Made by a program: the position numbers and the translations under genes
Source of the DNA: an uncultured Flavobacteriales bacterium
Lineage (GTDB): Bacteria; Bacteroidota; Bacteroidia; Flavobacteriales_D; Crocinitomicaceae
NCBI GenBank assembly: GCA_903945495.1
Contig: CAJAVU010000076.1
Span: forward strand, 1 to 61,979
DNA length: 61,979 nucleotides
Direction of reading: 5' to 3'
Shown: piece after piece, positions 17,860 through 26,270 of the stretch
Numbering within the stretch: position 1 is the stretch's first letter
Layout: every line of letters begins with the position of its first letter
Notes under the pieces: model-generated
Told to the model about the DNA's origin: nothing
Databases searched by the model: none
The model's input: only the letters and a program-made list of their open reading frames with translations

Positions 17860-19607
17860 TTTTTAAATGTATTTTTCTTCAACCATTCATACGATGGAAT
17901 AGATCGATGTGGAAATTTCCCTTTGACGATTCCTTTTTCAATCACCATCATGGATGGATTCGAACGTGCAATTGCTTTAAGTCCAGTTTCATCATTCAAG
18001 AACACAGGTACGTTAAAATTATTTTTCTTTCTAAATGCATTGATTTTTGCGCGACTAGAACTTGTCAACAAGAGGAACGGAATACCATCTTTTTTACACG
18101 AAGCATATATTGATTTAATCTCAGCTATGTTTTTCCAATTCGCGTCGTTTAAGTTTCTAGCTGTCACCAAAACAATTCGTTTTTCTTTAACGATTGCTTT
18201 GCGCAAATTCACCTCTGAATTTTCAGGGTCTTTTTCGATGATTTTTTTCACCATCTCCAAATTCACTTCAACTTCATTAAGGTCTTTGCGGCTCAAATAA
18301 GGATTAAACTGATCATTAATTGTTGGTAAACGAGATGGTTCAATTTCGACAGTTGTCATTTTAACATACGCATATTGCTTTTCGTCCCATAAATCAGCAT
18401 TGTTTCCATATTCTTTTTCAGAATATGTCTCTAATTCACCTGTACGTTTGTTTCTTAGTTTATGCGTATTTTCAAATTTACCAGCATACCCATCGTGCAT
18501 TTGCCATTCAAGATTTTTACCTTCAGCAAAAGGACGGTAATCTTTTAATGGTTCATACATCAAAACATAGCTAACCATTGCAATACAAGCAATTGTTACA
18601 ATTGAAAAACTTCCAAAATAATTTCCTAAGAAATAGCCACCTGCTCTAAGAATCCAAAGTGCGGCAATAATTAAGAACATCCCAAATCCAACGAGAAAAT
18701 ACCAATTGAACACTACAGAAAGTAAGGAAAGTAATACGACGCTGCTGAATAAGTATTTTACATTTTGAGTTTTCGTATTTGGTTCAATCAGCCATTGGGC
18801 AAGAAAAATCCAAACAACTAAATACAACAAAACAATATCTTTCCATAAGGATTCAAGCGGTGTTAAAGAACGACCAACTGAACCTTTCATCGCATCACCA
18901 AAACATCCGCAATCCGTTACACATTGAGGCGTTTTCCATTCTTCAATAACAATTTCAGTACTTGTTTTTGAAACAATTTTCACTTTCTTGTTCAGCTTCG
19001 CTTCTGCTATTTTAGCCATTCCCATTTCACTTGATGCCACATACGTGTCATGGTCTTTGAATTTTTTGTGTCCATCACAACTTGCAGTATGCCATGTTAA
19101 AAAGGTGAAAAACAACATCATTAGAAGCGATAAATGAGCAACCCATTTAATTTTGCCTCCAATAATTAACAAAATTCCAAGCAGAATTTCAACTATACAA
19201 ATCGCAATAGAAAGTCCTAAAGCATACGGAATCAACCATTCAAGAGAAAATCCTGGGGCTCCGAACAGTTCTTTGATACGATAGGCCAATGCTCCATCTT
19301 CAAAATATTCTTCTAATTTATATGCGAATCCAATCGGATCATTTGCTTTAACAAGCCCAGAAACGATGAACAAAGCTCCTACAAAACCTCGTGCAACATT
19401 TGCCATCATTAGTCGACCGCGAAAAACAAATAAACCAGCGGCACTTACTCCAATTAGAACATATCCAATAAAATTGAATAGCATGAAGTAATCCTTAAAG
19501 GCTTTTTGTGAACCAATTACGACAGCGGCCAAACCAATAATATTTAACACTACGAATAAAACGTTAAACACCATTGAGCGACCTTGTACAGTTGCTTTTT
19601 GTTTCAT
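17856..19607 (-). CDS. BT_3928-type DoxX-like membrane protein with C-terminal thioredoxin-like domain
   Basis: A 583-residue protein. The N-terminal half has about nine hydrophobic segments, including a DoxX-like four-helix core (GFVGALFIVSGLVKANDP near residue 75) and a cysteine-bearing loop (TPQCVTDCGCFGDAMKGS near 227-244). The C-terminal ~220 residues are soluble and look thioredoxin-like: IVLVTARNLNDANW, a CKKDGIPFLLLT strand, then VPVFLNDETGLKAIARSNPSMMVI. The usual CxxC active site is not seen. This is the BT_3928 family next to tpiA and DUF1599 in Bacteroidota. A role in membrane redox chemistry is suggested by the fold and cysteine loop but is not established. Confidence 0.8.
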   Translation of the reverse strand: MKQKATVQGRSMVFNVLFVVLNIIGLAAVVIGSQKAFKDYFMLFNFIGYVLIGVSAAGLFVFRGRLMMANVARGFVGALFIVSGLVKANDPIGFAYKLEEYFEDGALAYRIKELFGAPGFSLEWLIPYALGLSIAICIVEILLGILLIIGGKIKWVAHLSLLMMLFFTFLTWHTASCDGHKKFKDHDTYVASSEMGMAKIAEAKLNKKVKIVSKTSTEIVIEEWKTPQCVTDCGCFGDAMKGSVGRSLTPLESLWKDIVLLYLVVWIFLAQWLIEPNTKTQNVKYLFSSVVLLSLLSVVFNWYFLVGFGMFLIIAALWILRAGGYFLGNYFGSFSIVTIACIAMVSYVLMYEPLKDYRPFAEGKNLEWQMHDGYAGKFENTHKLRNKRTGELETYSEKEYGNNADLWDEKQYAYVKMTTVEIEPSRLPTINDQFNPYLSRKDLNEVEVNLEMVKKIIEKDPENSEVNLRKAIVKEKRIVLVTARNLNDANWKNIAEIKSIYASCKKDGIPFLLLTSSSRAKINAFRKKNNFNVPVFLNDETGLKAIARSNPSMMVIEKGIVKGKFPHRSIPSYEWLKKNTFKK

Positions 19608-19610
19608 ATA

Positions 19611-20162
19611 TTAATTTGTAGTAGCTGACACATTCAAATGTATCAATGAAAATACGGAATAATTCAGCATATCAAAATAATTAGCATCAATTCCTTCACT
19701 AATCAATGTTGCTCCATTATTATCTTCGATTTGTTTAACACGCAAAATCTTCATTAAAATCAAGTCCGTCAATGAACTAACACGCATATCACGCCATGCC
19801 TCACCGTAGTCATGGTTTTTCTTTGCCATTAATTCAAATGCTTCTTTTGCGTATTTATCGTACAACGCAATTGCTGTTTCTGCGGGCAATTCCATTTCTA
19901 CTAAATCAGTTTCGCGTAATTGAATAATTGCCATAATGCAATAGTTGACAATTGCGACGAATTCATCTTCAACTGATTCACCTACTTTATTTTGTCCAGT
20001 CTCTTGAATTGTTCGAATTCGCTGTGCTTTAATGAAGATTTGATCCGTTAAAGAGCTTGATCTCAGTATTCTCCAAGCAGTTCCATAATCTTTCGTTTTC
20101 TTAGAGAAGATATCTCTGCAAACATTGATTACATTTGTATATTCTATATTAGTTTGATTCAT
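19611..20162 (-). CDS. DUF1599 domain protein
   Basis: A 183-residue protein made of two related halves: KKTKDYGTAWRILRSSSLTDQIFIKAQRI (residues 22-50) and KKNHDYGEAWRDMRVSSLTDLILMKILRV (about 115-145). The repeated K-DYG-AWR and SSLTD motifs are characteristic of DUF1599 (nucleotide-modification-associated domain 1), all-alpha and MazG-like in character. Biochemical function is unknown to me. It is the first gene of the long minus-strand array and lies back to back with folP, only ten bases apart, so promoters for the two directions must lie inside coding sequence. Three bases separate it from the BT_3928 gene. Confidence 0.85.
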   Translation of the reverse strand: MNQTNIEYTNVINVCRDIFSKKTKDYGTAWRILRSSSLTDQIFIKAQRIRTIQETGQNKVGESVEDEFVAIVNYCIMAIIQLRETDLVEMELPAETAIALYDKYAKEAFELMAKKNHDYGEAWRDMRVSSLTDLILMKILRVKQIEDNNGATLISEGIDANYFDMLNYSVFSLIHLNVSATTN

Positions 20163-20172
20163 TTATTTCGCA

Positions 20173-21033
20173 ATGGGCTTTTCAAGGGTTGAAGATACAC
20201 ATTTTCCAAAAAACAGATACATCCGAGTACAGGATAAATTGATGGATTTAACAATCCCGAAGGTTATGGGTATTGTAAACTTAACTCCTGACTCTTTTTT
20301 TTCAGAATCTCGTAAGCAAAATGATTCGTTTTTATTGAATGAAATTGAAAAAATGATTGTTGATGGAGCTGATTTCATTGATATTGGAGGCTATTCAACA
20401 CGACCTAAAGCCGAAAATGTTTCAGAAGCAGAAGAAATCGAACGCGTTTTAGAGCCTCTTCAGAAAATTCGCAAAGCATTTCCTTCAGTTCCAATTTCAC
20501 TTGACACATTTCGTGGGACAGTTGCAGAAATTGGTTTTAACGAAGGAGTTGATATCATCAATGATATTAGTGGTTTTCAATATGATAAATCAATGCTTTC
20601 AACTCTTGAAAAAATTAAACTTCCTTACATATTGATGCATGTTCAAGCAGATAAAAAAAACATGCACAAGACCGAAGAAAACGATCTAATTTTCAGAGAA
20701 ATGATTCAGTATTTTTCTCAAAAAATTCATCTGTTAAATGAAAGAGGTTTGACCGATATTATCGTTGACCCTGGGTTTGGTTTTAGCAAAACACTTGAAC
20801 AAAATTATCAACTCCTTGACCAACTTGATTTATTTCATTTATTAGACCGCCCATTACTTGCCGGATTCTCTCGTAAATCAATGATATACAAAAAACTAGA
20901 AACATCACCTGAAGAAGCTTTAAATGGAACGACTATTCTTAACACGCGCGCCATTCTCAAAGGAGCTTCAATTCTTCGTGTTCATGACGTTAAAGCTGCA
21001 AAAGAAGTAATTACACTTACACGATTAAGTTAA
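20173..21033 (+). CDS. folP: Dihydropteroate synthase FolP
   Basis: A 286-residue TIM-barrel enzyme that condenses 4-aminobenzoate with dihydropterin pyrophosphate in folate synthesis. Signatures: PKVMGIVNLTPDSFF (near 29-44), GADFIDIGGYSTRP (near 70-84), SLDTFRG, DIINDISG, and the C-terminal pterin/phosphate loops VDPGFGFSKT and AGFSRKSM. The ATG at 20173 is used here. A later ATG at 20242 (MDLTIPKVM) would still keep the first barrel strand and would open a more normal gap to the divergent DUF1599 gene, so the start is uncertain. Confidence 0.93.
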   Translation: MGFSRVEDTHFPKNRYIRVQDKLMDLTIPKVMGIVNLTPDSFFSESRKQNDSFLLNEIEKMIVDGADFIDIGGYSTRPKAENVSEAEEIERVLEPLQKIRKAFPSVPISLDTFRGTVAEIGFNEGVDIINDISGFQYDKSMLSTLEKIKLPYILMHVQADKKNMHKTEENDLIFREMIQYFSQKIHLLNERGLTDIIVDPGFGFSKTLEQNYQLLDQLDLFHLLDRPLLAGFSRKSMIYKKLETSPEEALNGTTILNTRAILKGASILRVHDVKAAKEVITLTRLS

Positions 21034-21098
21034 ACCAACTTTTTTCTTGGTATTTTCGTCATAATTGTTATATTCGATGTATTAACTAATGCTATATC

Positions 21099-23339
21099 AT
21101 GAGGAAACTACTTACACTACTTATTTTTTCCTGCACTTTATTTGTTGGCAATGCACAAACAGTGTTATGGACTGAAACATTTTCGAATGCTTGTGCCTCC
21201 GATTGTGACGCAACAGCTTATGTTGGTCCGAATGGCGCATGGACCGAAACATTAACAGGTTTTAACGATATTGATCCTAACGTTTTTTATGTTAGTGGAC
21301 AAGAATGTGGTAACGCTGCAGGTGCTTGTGGTTCTGTTTGTGGCGCTGCTGACCCATCTTTACATATTGGTTCAAATGCTTCGGTTTTAATGGATCAAGG
21401 TGCTGCCTATTTAAGTGGTGGTTTTGGTATTTGGTTCCCTGAAACAGATAGAAGAATTGAATCTCCAACCATCAACATGACTGGAAATTCTAATTTAACA
21501 TTAACCTTCAATTATATTGAAAATGGCGATGGAACAATTGACAATGCATCCGTTTGGTATTTTGATGGCGCTACATGGACGTTATTACAAGACATGGCAA
21601 AAACGCCGCTAACATGTAACCCTCAAGGAACATGGACAAGTGTTTCAATTGCATTACCAGCCTCTGCAAACAACAATCCATCAATGAAAATTGGTTTCCG
21701 TTGGGTAAATAACGATGATGGGATTGGAACTGACCCTTCTTTTGCAGTTGACGATATTCAAATTACTACACCTTCGGCAGGTTCTGCTCCAGTTGCCAAT
21801 TTCACTGCATCTTCAACTTCGCTTTGTGCTGGTGATTGTATCACATTTACGAATACAAGTACATTTGCACCAGGTGCAACATTCTCGTGGAATTTTGGGA
21901 ACTCTCAAACATCAACACTCCAAACACCTGGAAGTATTTGTTATGCTACAGCTGGTTCTTATACCGTTACGCTAACCGTGACAGATGCAAATGGAACAGA
22001 TACAGAAACCAAAACGAATCATATTGTTGTCAACGCAGCAGTTTCTGCAGGTCTTGACAATACGGCAAATCTGTGTAACAATAATTCCATCAATTTAACA
22101 ACATTACTTTCTGGATCAACAGGTGGAGGAACTTGGGCTGAAACAACTGCTGTTCCAAGTGGACAATTAACAGTTGGTTCTGGAGTTTTTGATGCATCAG
22201 GATTAACTCCTGGAGCTTACACATTCTCTTATACTGTTGCAGGAACGGCTCCTTGTCCAAATGATGTTGCCAATTTTACAATCAATGTAACTGCTTGCGC
22301 CGGTCCAACTGCCATTATTAATGCTTCAAGTTTGACTGTTTGTGCTGGACAATCATTAATATTCAATGATGCAAGTACTGGAACAAACATCAACTCTTGG
22401 ACATGGTCATTCGGAAGTGGATTACCAGGAACTGCAAATACAGCTGGACCTCATTCCATTCAATTTAACACTGTTGGTACTTTTAACGTTTGGTTAGAAG
22501 TAACTGATGACAACGGTACAGATGACCAAACGATTCAAATTACAGTTACTGCTTGTAGTTCACCAACTGCTTCTTTTAGTATTTCTGATGATATAATTTG
22601 TCCAGATGATTGTATCAGCTTTGGCAATACATCAACATCAACAGGACCAACAACTTACACATGGACCTTCCCTGGAGGAACTCCTGCAACCTATACGGGA
22701 CCTACTCCTGGACAAGTTTGTTACAGTACACCGGGAACGTATGCCGTTGGCTTGACCGCAACAAATAGTTTTGGGACGAACAGTTATTCTCAAAATGTTG
22801 AAGTTTTGACTGCACCAACAATTGTTGCTGGAAATGACACCATTATTGAAATGGGTGGTATAGCTGATTTAAGTGCTACAGCATCTGAAGGCGAAATAAC
22901 TTGGTCTTGGACACCAAATACACAAGGAAGCATTCTTGATTGTATCGTATTTGATTGCACATTAGCAGAAGTAATGCCTGTCATTACAACAGTTTTCACT
23001 GCCACAACAACGACAAGTGAAGGATGTCAAGCAAGTGCGAATGTAATTGTAACAGTGGATTATAAAGCATTTATTGGTGTGCCAACAATGTTCTCACCAA
23101 ATGACGATGGTGAAAATGACATTTTATATGTAAAAGGGTTGGGGATTACCAACATGATTTTCCGTGTTTACAATCGCTACGGACAATTAGTTTTTGAGTC
23201 ACTTGACCAAAAAGATGGATGGGACGGTAAAGTGAAAGGACAAGCAGAAAATTCTGCAACGTTCGTTTATACTCTAGAATATCTACTTGTGAACGGATCT
23301 TCTGGAAATGTCAATGGTAATGTAACTTTAGTTAAATAA
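21099..23339 (+). CDS. Secreted PKD-repeat protein with T9SS type B sorting domain
   Basis: A 746-residue secreted protein. The signal peptide ends near residue 19 (LFVGNAQ). An N-terminal galactose-binding-like or MAM-like region (about 20-225) is cysteine-rich (CASDCDA, CGNAAGACGSVCGA). At least three PKD-type Ig domains follow (for example FTNTSTFAPGATFSWNFGN near 250, and similar blocks near 425 and 510). The end is the gliding-motility-associated C-terminal domain (FSPNDDGENDILYVKG near 665, VYNRYGQLVFES, DGWDGKVKG), which directs export through the T9SS. The porP/SprF gene starts four bases after its stop, a pairing typical of type B cargo. Likely role: surface adhesion or polymer binding (inferred). 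Confidence 0.88.
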   Translation: MRKLLTLLIFSCTLFVGNAQTVLWTETFSNACASDCDATAYVGPNGAWTETLTGFNDIDPNVFYVSGQECGNAAGACGSVCGAADPSLHIGSNASVLMDQGAAYLSGGFGIWFPETDRRIESPTINMTGNSNLTLTFNYIENGDGTIDNASVWYFDGATWTLLQDMAKTPLTCNPQGTWTSVSIALPASANNNPSMKIGFRWVNNDDGIGTDPSFAVDDIQITTPSAGSAPVANFTASSTSLCAGDCITFTNTSTFAPGATFSWNFGNSQTSTLQTPGSICYATAGSYTVTLTVTDANGTDTETKTNHIVVNAAVSAGLDNTANLCNNNSINLTTLLSGSTGGGTWAETTAVPSGQLTVGSGVFDASGLTPGAYTFSYTVAGTAPCPNDVANFTINVTACAGPTAIINASSLTVCAGQSLIFNDASTGTNINSWTWSFGSGLPGTANTAGPHSIQFNTVGTFNVWLEVTDDNGTDDQTIQITVTACSSPTASFSISDDIICPDDCISFGNTSTSTGPTTYTWTFPGGTPATYTGPTPGQVCYSTPGTYAVGLTATNSFGTNSYSQNVEVLTAPTIVAGNDTIIEMGGIADLSATASEGEITWSWTPNTQGSILDCIVFDCTLAEVMPVITTVFTATTTTSEGCQASANVIVTVDYKAFIGVPTMFSPNDDGENDILYVKGLGITNMIFRVYNRYGQLVFESLDQKDGWDGKVKGQAENSATFVYTLEYLLVNGSSGNVNGNVTLVK

Positions 23340-23343
23340 GATC

Positions 23344-24396
23344 ATGAAAACGAAATTAAACATACTCGGTATTTTAGCTTTGACATGGTCAGCGAATACA
23401 TTTGCACAACAAGATAAGCACTTAACTATGTGGAATGAAAATGCATCTAGTATTAATCCTGCTGCTGTTGCATCAATGGATGAAGATGTACGTTTTTTAA
23501 CAAACTTCAGAATGCAATGGTTACCCTTAAATGGGAATGCTTTGCGCACAAATACTTTTTCATTTGATGCAAAATTGATGAAAGTTAAGAAGACAGGAAG
23601 TCACTTGGGTGTAGGACTAAACTTCACCAATGATCAAACTGGTGATATTCGTTATACTTCAAATGTTATTTCTGTTCCAATTGCTTATAATATTGGACTA
23701 GATAGAAATAGTTTTTTCTCAATTGGTATTTCTCCTGGATTTGTTTCAAGAAGTTTAGGAACGGGAAATCAAACATGGGATAATCAATGGAATGGTTCAA
23801 CTTTTGACCAAACAATATCTAGTGGTGAAATCATTCAAGGAACAGCATCTGCTTTTGATATTGGTGCTGGATTACAATACAAATATCAATCGGATAATCA
23901 ATCGCATTTAAAAATTGGATTTAGTGTTAACCATTTGACCTCACCTTCGCTTTCGTTTACATCAACTGGTGATAATTTGTATAAGAACATCAACATTTAT
24001 GCAAGCGGAACCTATTTCCAACCGGAAAGAAGATTTGGTATTTCTCCATCAATTTTAGTTTCGTTGATCGGGCCAAATTACAATGTTCTTCTTGGTTCCA
24101 ACTTTGATCACGAATTGTTTGAAAGTTCAAGAAGAACGGATTATGTTCAACGATCTTTTATTTCTTACGGATTCTATTTACGTTGGAAAGATGCATTTAT
24201 TGCGACCATAGCTTATAAATTCTATGGATTCAAAGTTGGCGTAAGTTATGATATAAATGTTTCAAAATTGAGCAGTGACACACGTGCCCAAGGTGGTTTT
24301 GAATTGTATTTAAAATACTCACTAATGGTCGACAAAAGCAGTTATATTCATGACCGTCGCTTGTTTAGATGGCGAGGTGGTCGTGGAAGACTGTAA
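23344..24396 (+). CDS. PorP/SprF family outer-membrane protein
   Basis: A 350-residue protein with signal peptide (WSANTFAQQD) and the PorP/SprF hallmark near the N-terminus (NENASSINPAAVASMDE), followed by alternating beta strands of an outer-membrane barrel. Family members accompany T9SS; SprF-type paralogues are often encoded beside one specific type B cargo and help localise it. Here it follows the PKD/type B gene by four bases, so the two probably form a dedicated cargo-partner pair. A strong terminator follows at 24418. Confidence 0.9.
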   Translation: MKTKLNILGILALTWSANTFAQQDKHLTMWNENASSINPAAVASMDEDVRFLTNFRMQWLPLNGNALRTNTFSFDAKLMKVKKTGSHLGVGLNFTNDQTGDIRYTSNVISVPIAYNIGLDRNSFFSIGISPGFVSRSLGTGNQTWDNQWNGSTFDQTISSGEIIQGTASAFDIGAGLQYKYQSDNQSHLKIGFSVNHLTSPSLSFTSTGDNLYKNINIYASGTYFQPERRFGISPSILVSLIGPNYNVLLGSNFDHELFESSRRTDYVQRSFISYGFYLRWKDAFIATIAYKFYGFKVGVSYDINVSKLSSDTRAQGGFELYLKYSLMVDKSSYIHDRRLFRWRGGRGRL

Positions 24397-24417
24397 ATAA
24401 ATTATATAGTGTATTCG

Positions 24418-24456
24418 GAAGGTAGATGTTAACTAAAACGTCTACCTTCTTTTTTT
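24418..24456 (+). terminator. Rho-independent terminator of the PKD-porP operon
   Basis: A nine-base stem, GAAGGTAGA (24418-24426) with TCTACCTTC (24441-24449), has a 14-base loop and is followed by seven T. The 3' arm and T-run lie inside the last codons of the convergent gene at 24429-25358. Confidence 0.9.
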
Positions 24457-25358
24457 GCAATCATTTTTCCACCTTGAATTCCTCCCGTGTGAACAAACAG
24501 TATTCGTTTGTTTTTAATGTCGCTTTTTAATAGCCAATCTTGAATTGCATAGAGAACTTTTCCCGTATAAATTGGATCTAAAGGTAGACGTGTTTCCGAA
24601 AATACACGTTCCATGAAATCGATTAGCTCATCTGTGTATTTCCCATAACCACCAAAATGATACTCATCTAAAACATCCACTTTTGCCAACACGTCATCTA
24701 TCATTGATGATTCAAACCCTGTGTAACCTAACAAAGATTTCATTTCGCCCAATGAATCAAATCCTTTAAGAACTGGTACAACTAGCAATTTTGTTGTTTC
24801 AGGCAAAGCCAAGGCTAATCCGATGCTAGTTGTAGTTGTTCCTTGTGCAACAAAAACGTAATCATAATCGTTGGGAGTTTCTTTTAAAATTTCTTGACAT
24901 CCAATCATTCCATAATAATTTGCACCACCTTCCGGAACAATCAAATAATTTGGAAATTCAAAGTTTAATTCTTCATGATACGATTTTTCATAGCGTGCTG
25001 CGTAATCCAATCGAGAAACAAAATGCAGCTCCATTCCGAAATCGGCACATTGGCGAAGTGTTGGGTTTGAATCTTCATTTAATTCATCTCCTCTAACAAT
25101 TCCTATTGCTTTAAGACCTGATTGATGACAAGCCGCAGCTGTAGCAACTATATGATTTGAATATGCTCCACCAAACGTAAGAATTCCATATTTTTTTAAT
25201 GTTTTAGCCTGTTCAACATTGAATTTAAGCTTCCGCCATTTATTACCAGAAACATGTTCATCAATTAAATCGTCACGTTTTACAAACAATTCGATGTTTT
25301 GCGTGTTTAACTCATTCAATTCAAGCTTTTGTAGTAGGGATTTTGTTACATCAAACAT
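24429..25358 (-). CDS. D-cysteine desulfhydrase / ACC deaminase family PLP enzyme
   Basis: A 309-residue fold-type II PLP enzyme. The PLP lysine is Lys40 in SGNKWRKLK, aligned with Lys51 of the ACC deaminase family. The catalytic serine region FGGAYSNHIVATAA lies near residues 72-86, and the C-terminal THTGG-like phosphate loop is HTGGIQGG near 290. Family members deaminate ACC or desulfhydrate D-cysteine; sequence alone does not decide the substrate, though many Bacteroidota members are annotated simply as pyridoxal-dependent. Single gene, convergent with porP. Its last codons double as part of the porP terminator. Confidence 0.85.
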   Translation of the reverse strand: MFDVTKSLLQKLELNELNTQNIELFVKRDDLIDEHVSGNKWRKLKFNVEQAKTLKKYGILTFGGAYSNHIVATAAACHQSGLKAIGIVRGDELNEDSNPTLRQCADFGMELHFVSRLDYAARYEKSYHEELNFEFPNYLIVPEGGANYYGMIGCQEILKETPNDYDYVFVAQGTTTTSIGLALALPETTKLLVVPVLKGFDSLGEMKSLLGYTGFESSMIDDVLAKVDVLDEYHFGGYGKYTDELIDFMERVFSETRLPLDPIYTGKVLYAIQDWLLKSDIKNKRILFVHTGGIQGGKMIAKKEGRRFS

Positions 25359-25385
25359 TTATACTATTAATTGCTGGTTTATAAA

Positions 25386-25393
25386 TAACTTTG
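25386..25393 (+). promoter_or_regulatory. Promoter -7 element four bases before an ATG
   Basis: TAACTTTG is an exact TAnnTTTG match ending four bases before the ATG at 25398. No good -33 match is visible at the expected distance. The position would place transcription start close to the start codon. Confidence 0.5.
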
Positions 25394-25397
25394 CTGT

Positions 25398-25589
25398 ATG
25401 AAAAATGACATGTCTGGATTTTCAAAGAAACCTAATCTTACTGAAGAAGATTATTATTTGAGTCCAGAAGGCTATATTATTTTCACTGAAAAGTACCACT
25501 TAAAACGCGGTTATTGCTGCAAAAGTGGTTGTAAACATTGTCCGTATGGTTTTGATAAGAAAACAGGTCAAATCAAGAAAAATCAATAA
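25398..25589 (+). CDS. DUF5522 small cysteine-rich protein
   Basis: A 63-residue protein with the DUF5522 pattern: YYLSPEGYIIFTEKYHLKRGYCCKSGCKHCPYGF, in which the four cysteines and the histidine of GYCC-SGC-HCPYGF could bind a metal. The function of the family is unknown. The C-terminal tail is basic. It lies between two minus-strand genes, its 3' end overlapping the stop of the acyltransferase gene by a few bases. A -7 promoter element ends four bases before the ATG. Confidence 0.85.
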   Translation: MKNDMSGFSKKPNLTEEDYYLSPEGYIIFTEKYHLKRGYCCKSGCKHCPYGFDKKTGQIKKNQ

Positions 25590-26125
25590 ACACCATTTTC
25601 TGGGAAACGCCCCTTGTATTGCCCCATAACGCTTTTAATGTAAGCAATATCCTTATCAACATCTCCTGTTGGTTCAAAACGACTATGGAATCCTCCAATT
25701 TTCTTTTCATAATCCATATAACAGATATAAATTGGAACTTTCGCTTTTAGAGCAATGTAATAAAACCCTTTTTTCCAATTTGGATTGTAGCTTCTTGTTC
25801 CTTCTGGAGTAAATACCATGCACAATTCCTCGCGTTCGTTAAAGAGTTTCACAGCATAATCGGTAATGTTATTGTTCTTTTTACGATCAACAGGAATTCC
25901 ACCCAGACCTTTTAAAATCCATCCCATTGGTGGAAAAAACAAATCTTTTTTGATTAAGATTTTTGGTTTAATACCATACATGATGAATGCCAAGCGACCA
26001 ATAATAAAATCCCAATTTGAGGTATGAGGTCCAACAGCAATAACAAATTTTTCAACTCCTTCAGGTGGATTTGGATCAATTTTCCAACCGAATAACTTCA
26101 ATATAAAACGTGCAAATCCTTTCAT
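25583..26125 (-). CDS. 1-acyl-sn-glycerol-3-phosphate acyltransferase family protein (PlsC-like)
   Basis: A 180-residue short PlsC-type acyltransferase with the catalytic HX4D motif HTSNWD (residues 33-38), the acceptor-binding block GGIPVDRKK (near 74-82), and the PEGTRS motif (near 107). It probably acylates a lysophospholipid or related alcohol at the inner membrane. The enzyme is shorter than canonical PlsC (~240) and lacks a strong N-terminal membrane anchor, like other compact Bacteroidota members. Precise substrate unknown. Confidence 0.85.
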   Translation of the reverse strand: MKGFARFILKLFGWKIDPNPPEGVEKFVIAVGPHTSNWDFIIGRLAFIMYGIKPKILIKKDLFFPPMGWILKGLGGIPVDRKKNNNITDYAVKLFNEREELCMVFTPEGTRSYNPNWKKGFYYIALKAKVPIYICYMDYEKKIGGFHSRFEPTGDVDKDIAYIKSVMGQYKGRFPENGVY

Positions 26126-26258
26126 TTTATTTTATTTATTTAGTCAATTTGACCTTGCATTTAAAGACAATTGACAACTTTAACTGTATTTGAATCAATT
26201 TGTTGAAAAAAACCGCATTCAAATCGCTGAACAAAGGTAGCTATTAAACAAATACCTT

Positions 26259-26266
26259 TACTTTTG
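26259..26266 (+). promoter_or_regulatory. Promoter -7 element four bases before an ATG
   Basis: TACTTTTG matches TAnnTTTG exactly and ends four bases before the ATG at 26271, the same spacing as at 25386 and 36306. Confidence 0.5.
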
Positions 26267-26270
26267 TTTC

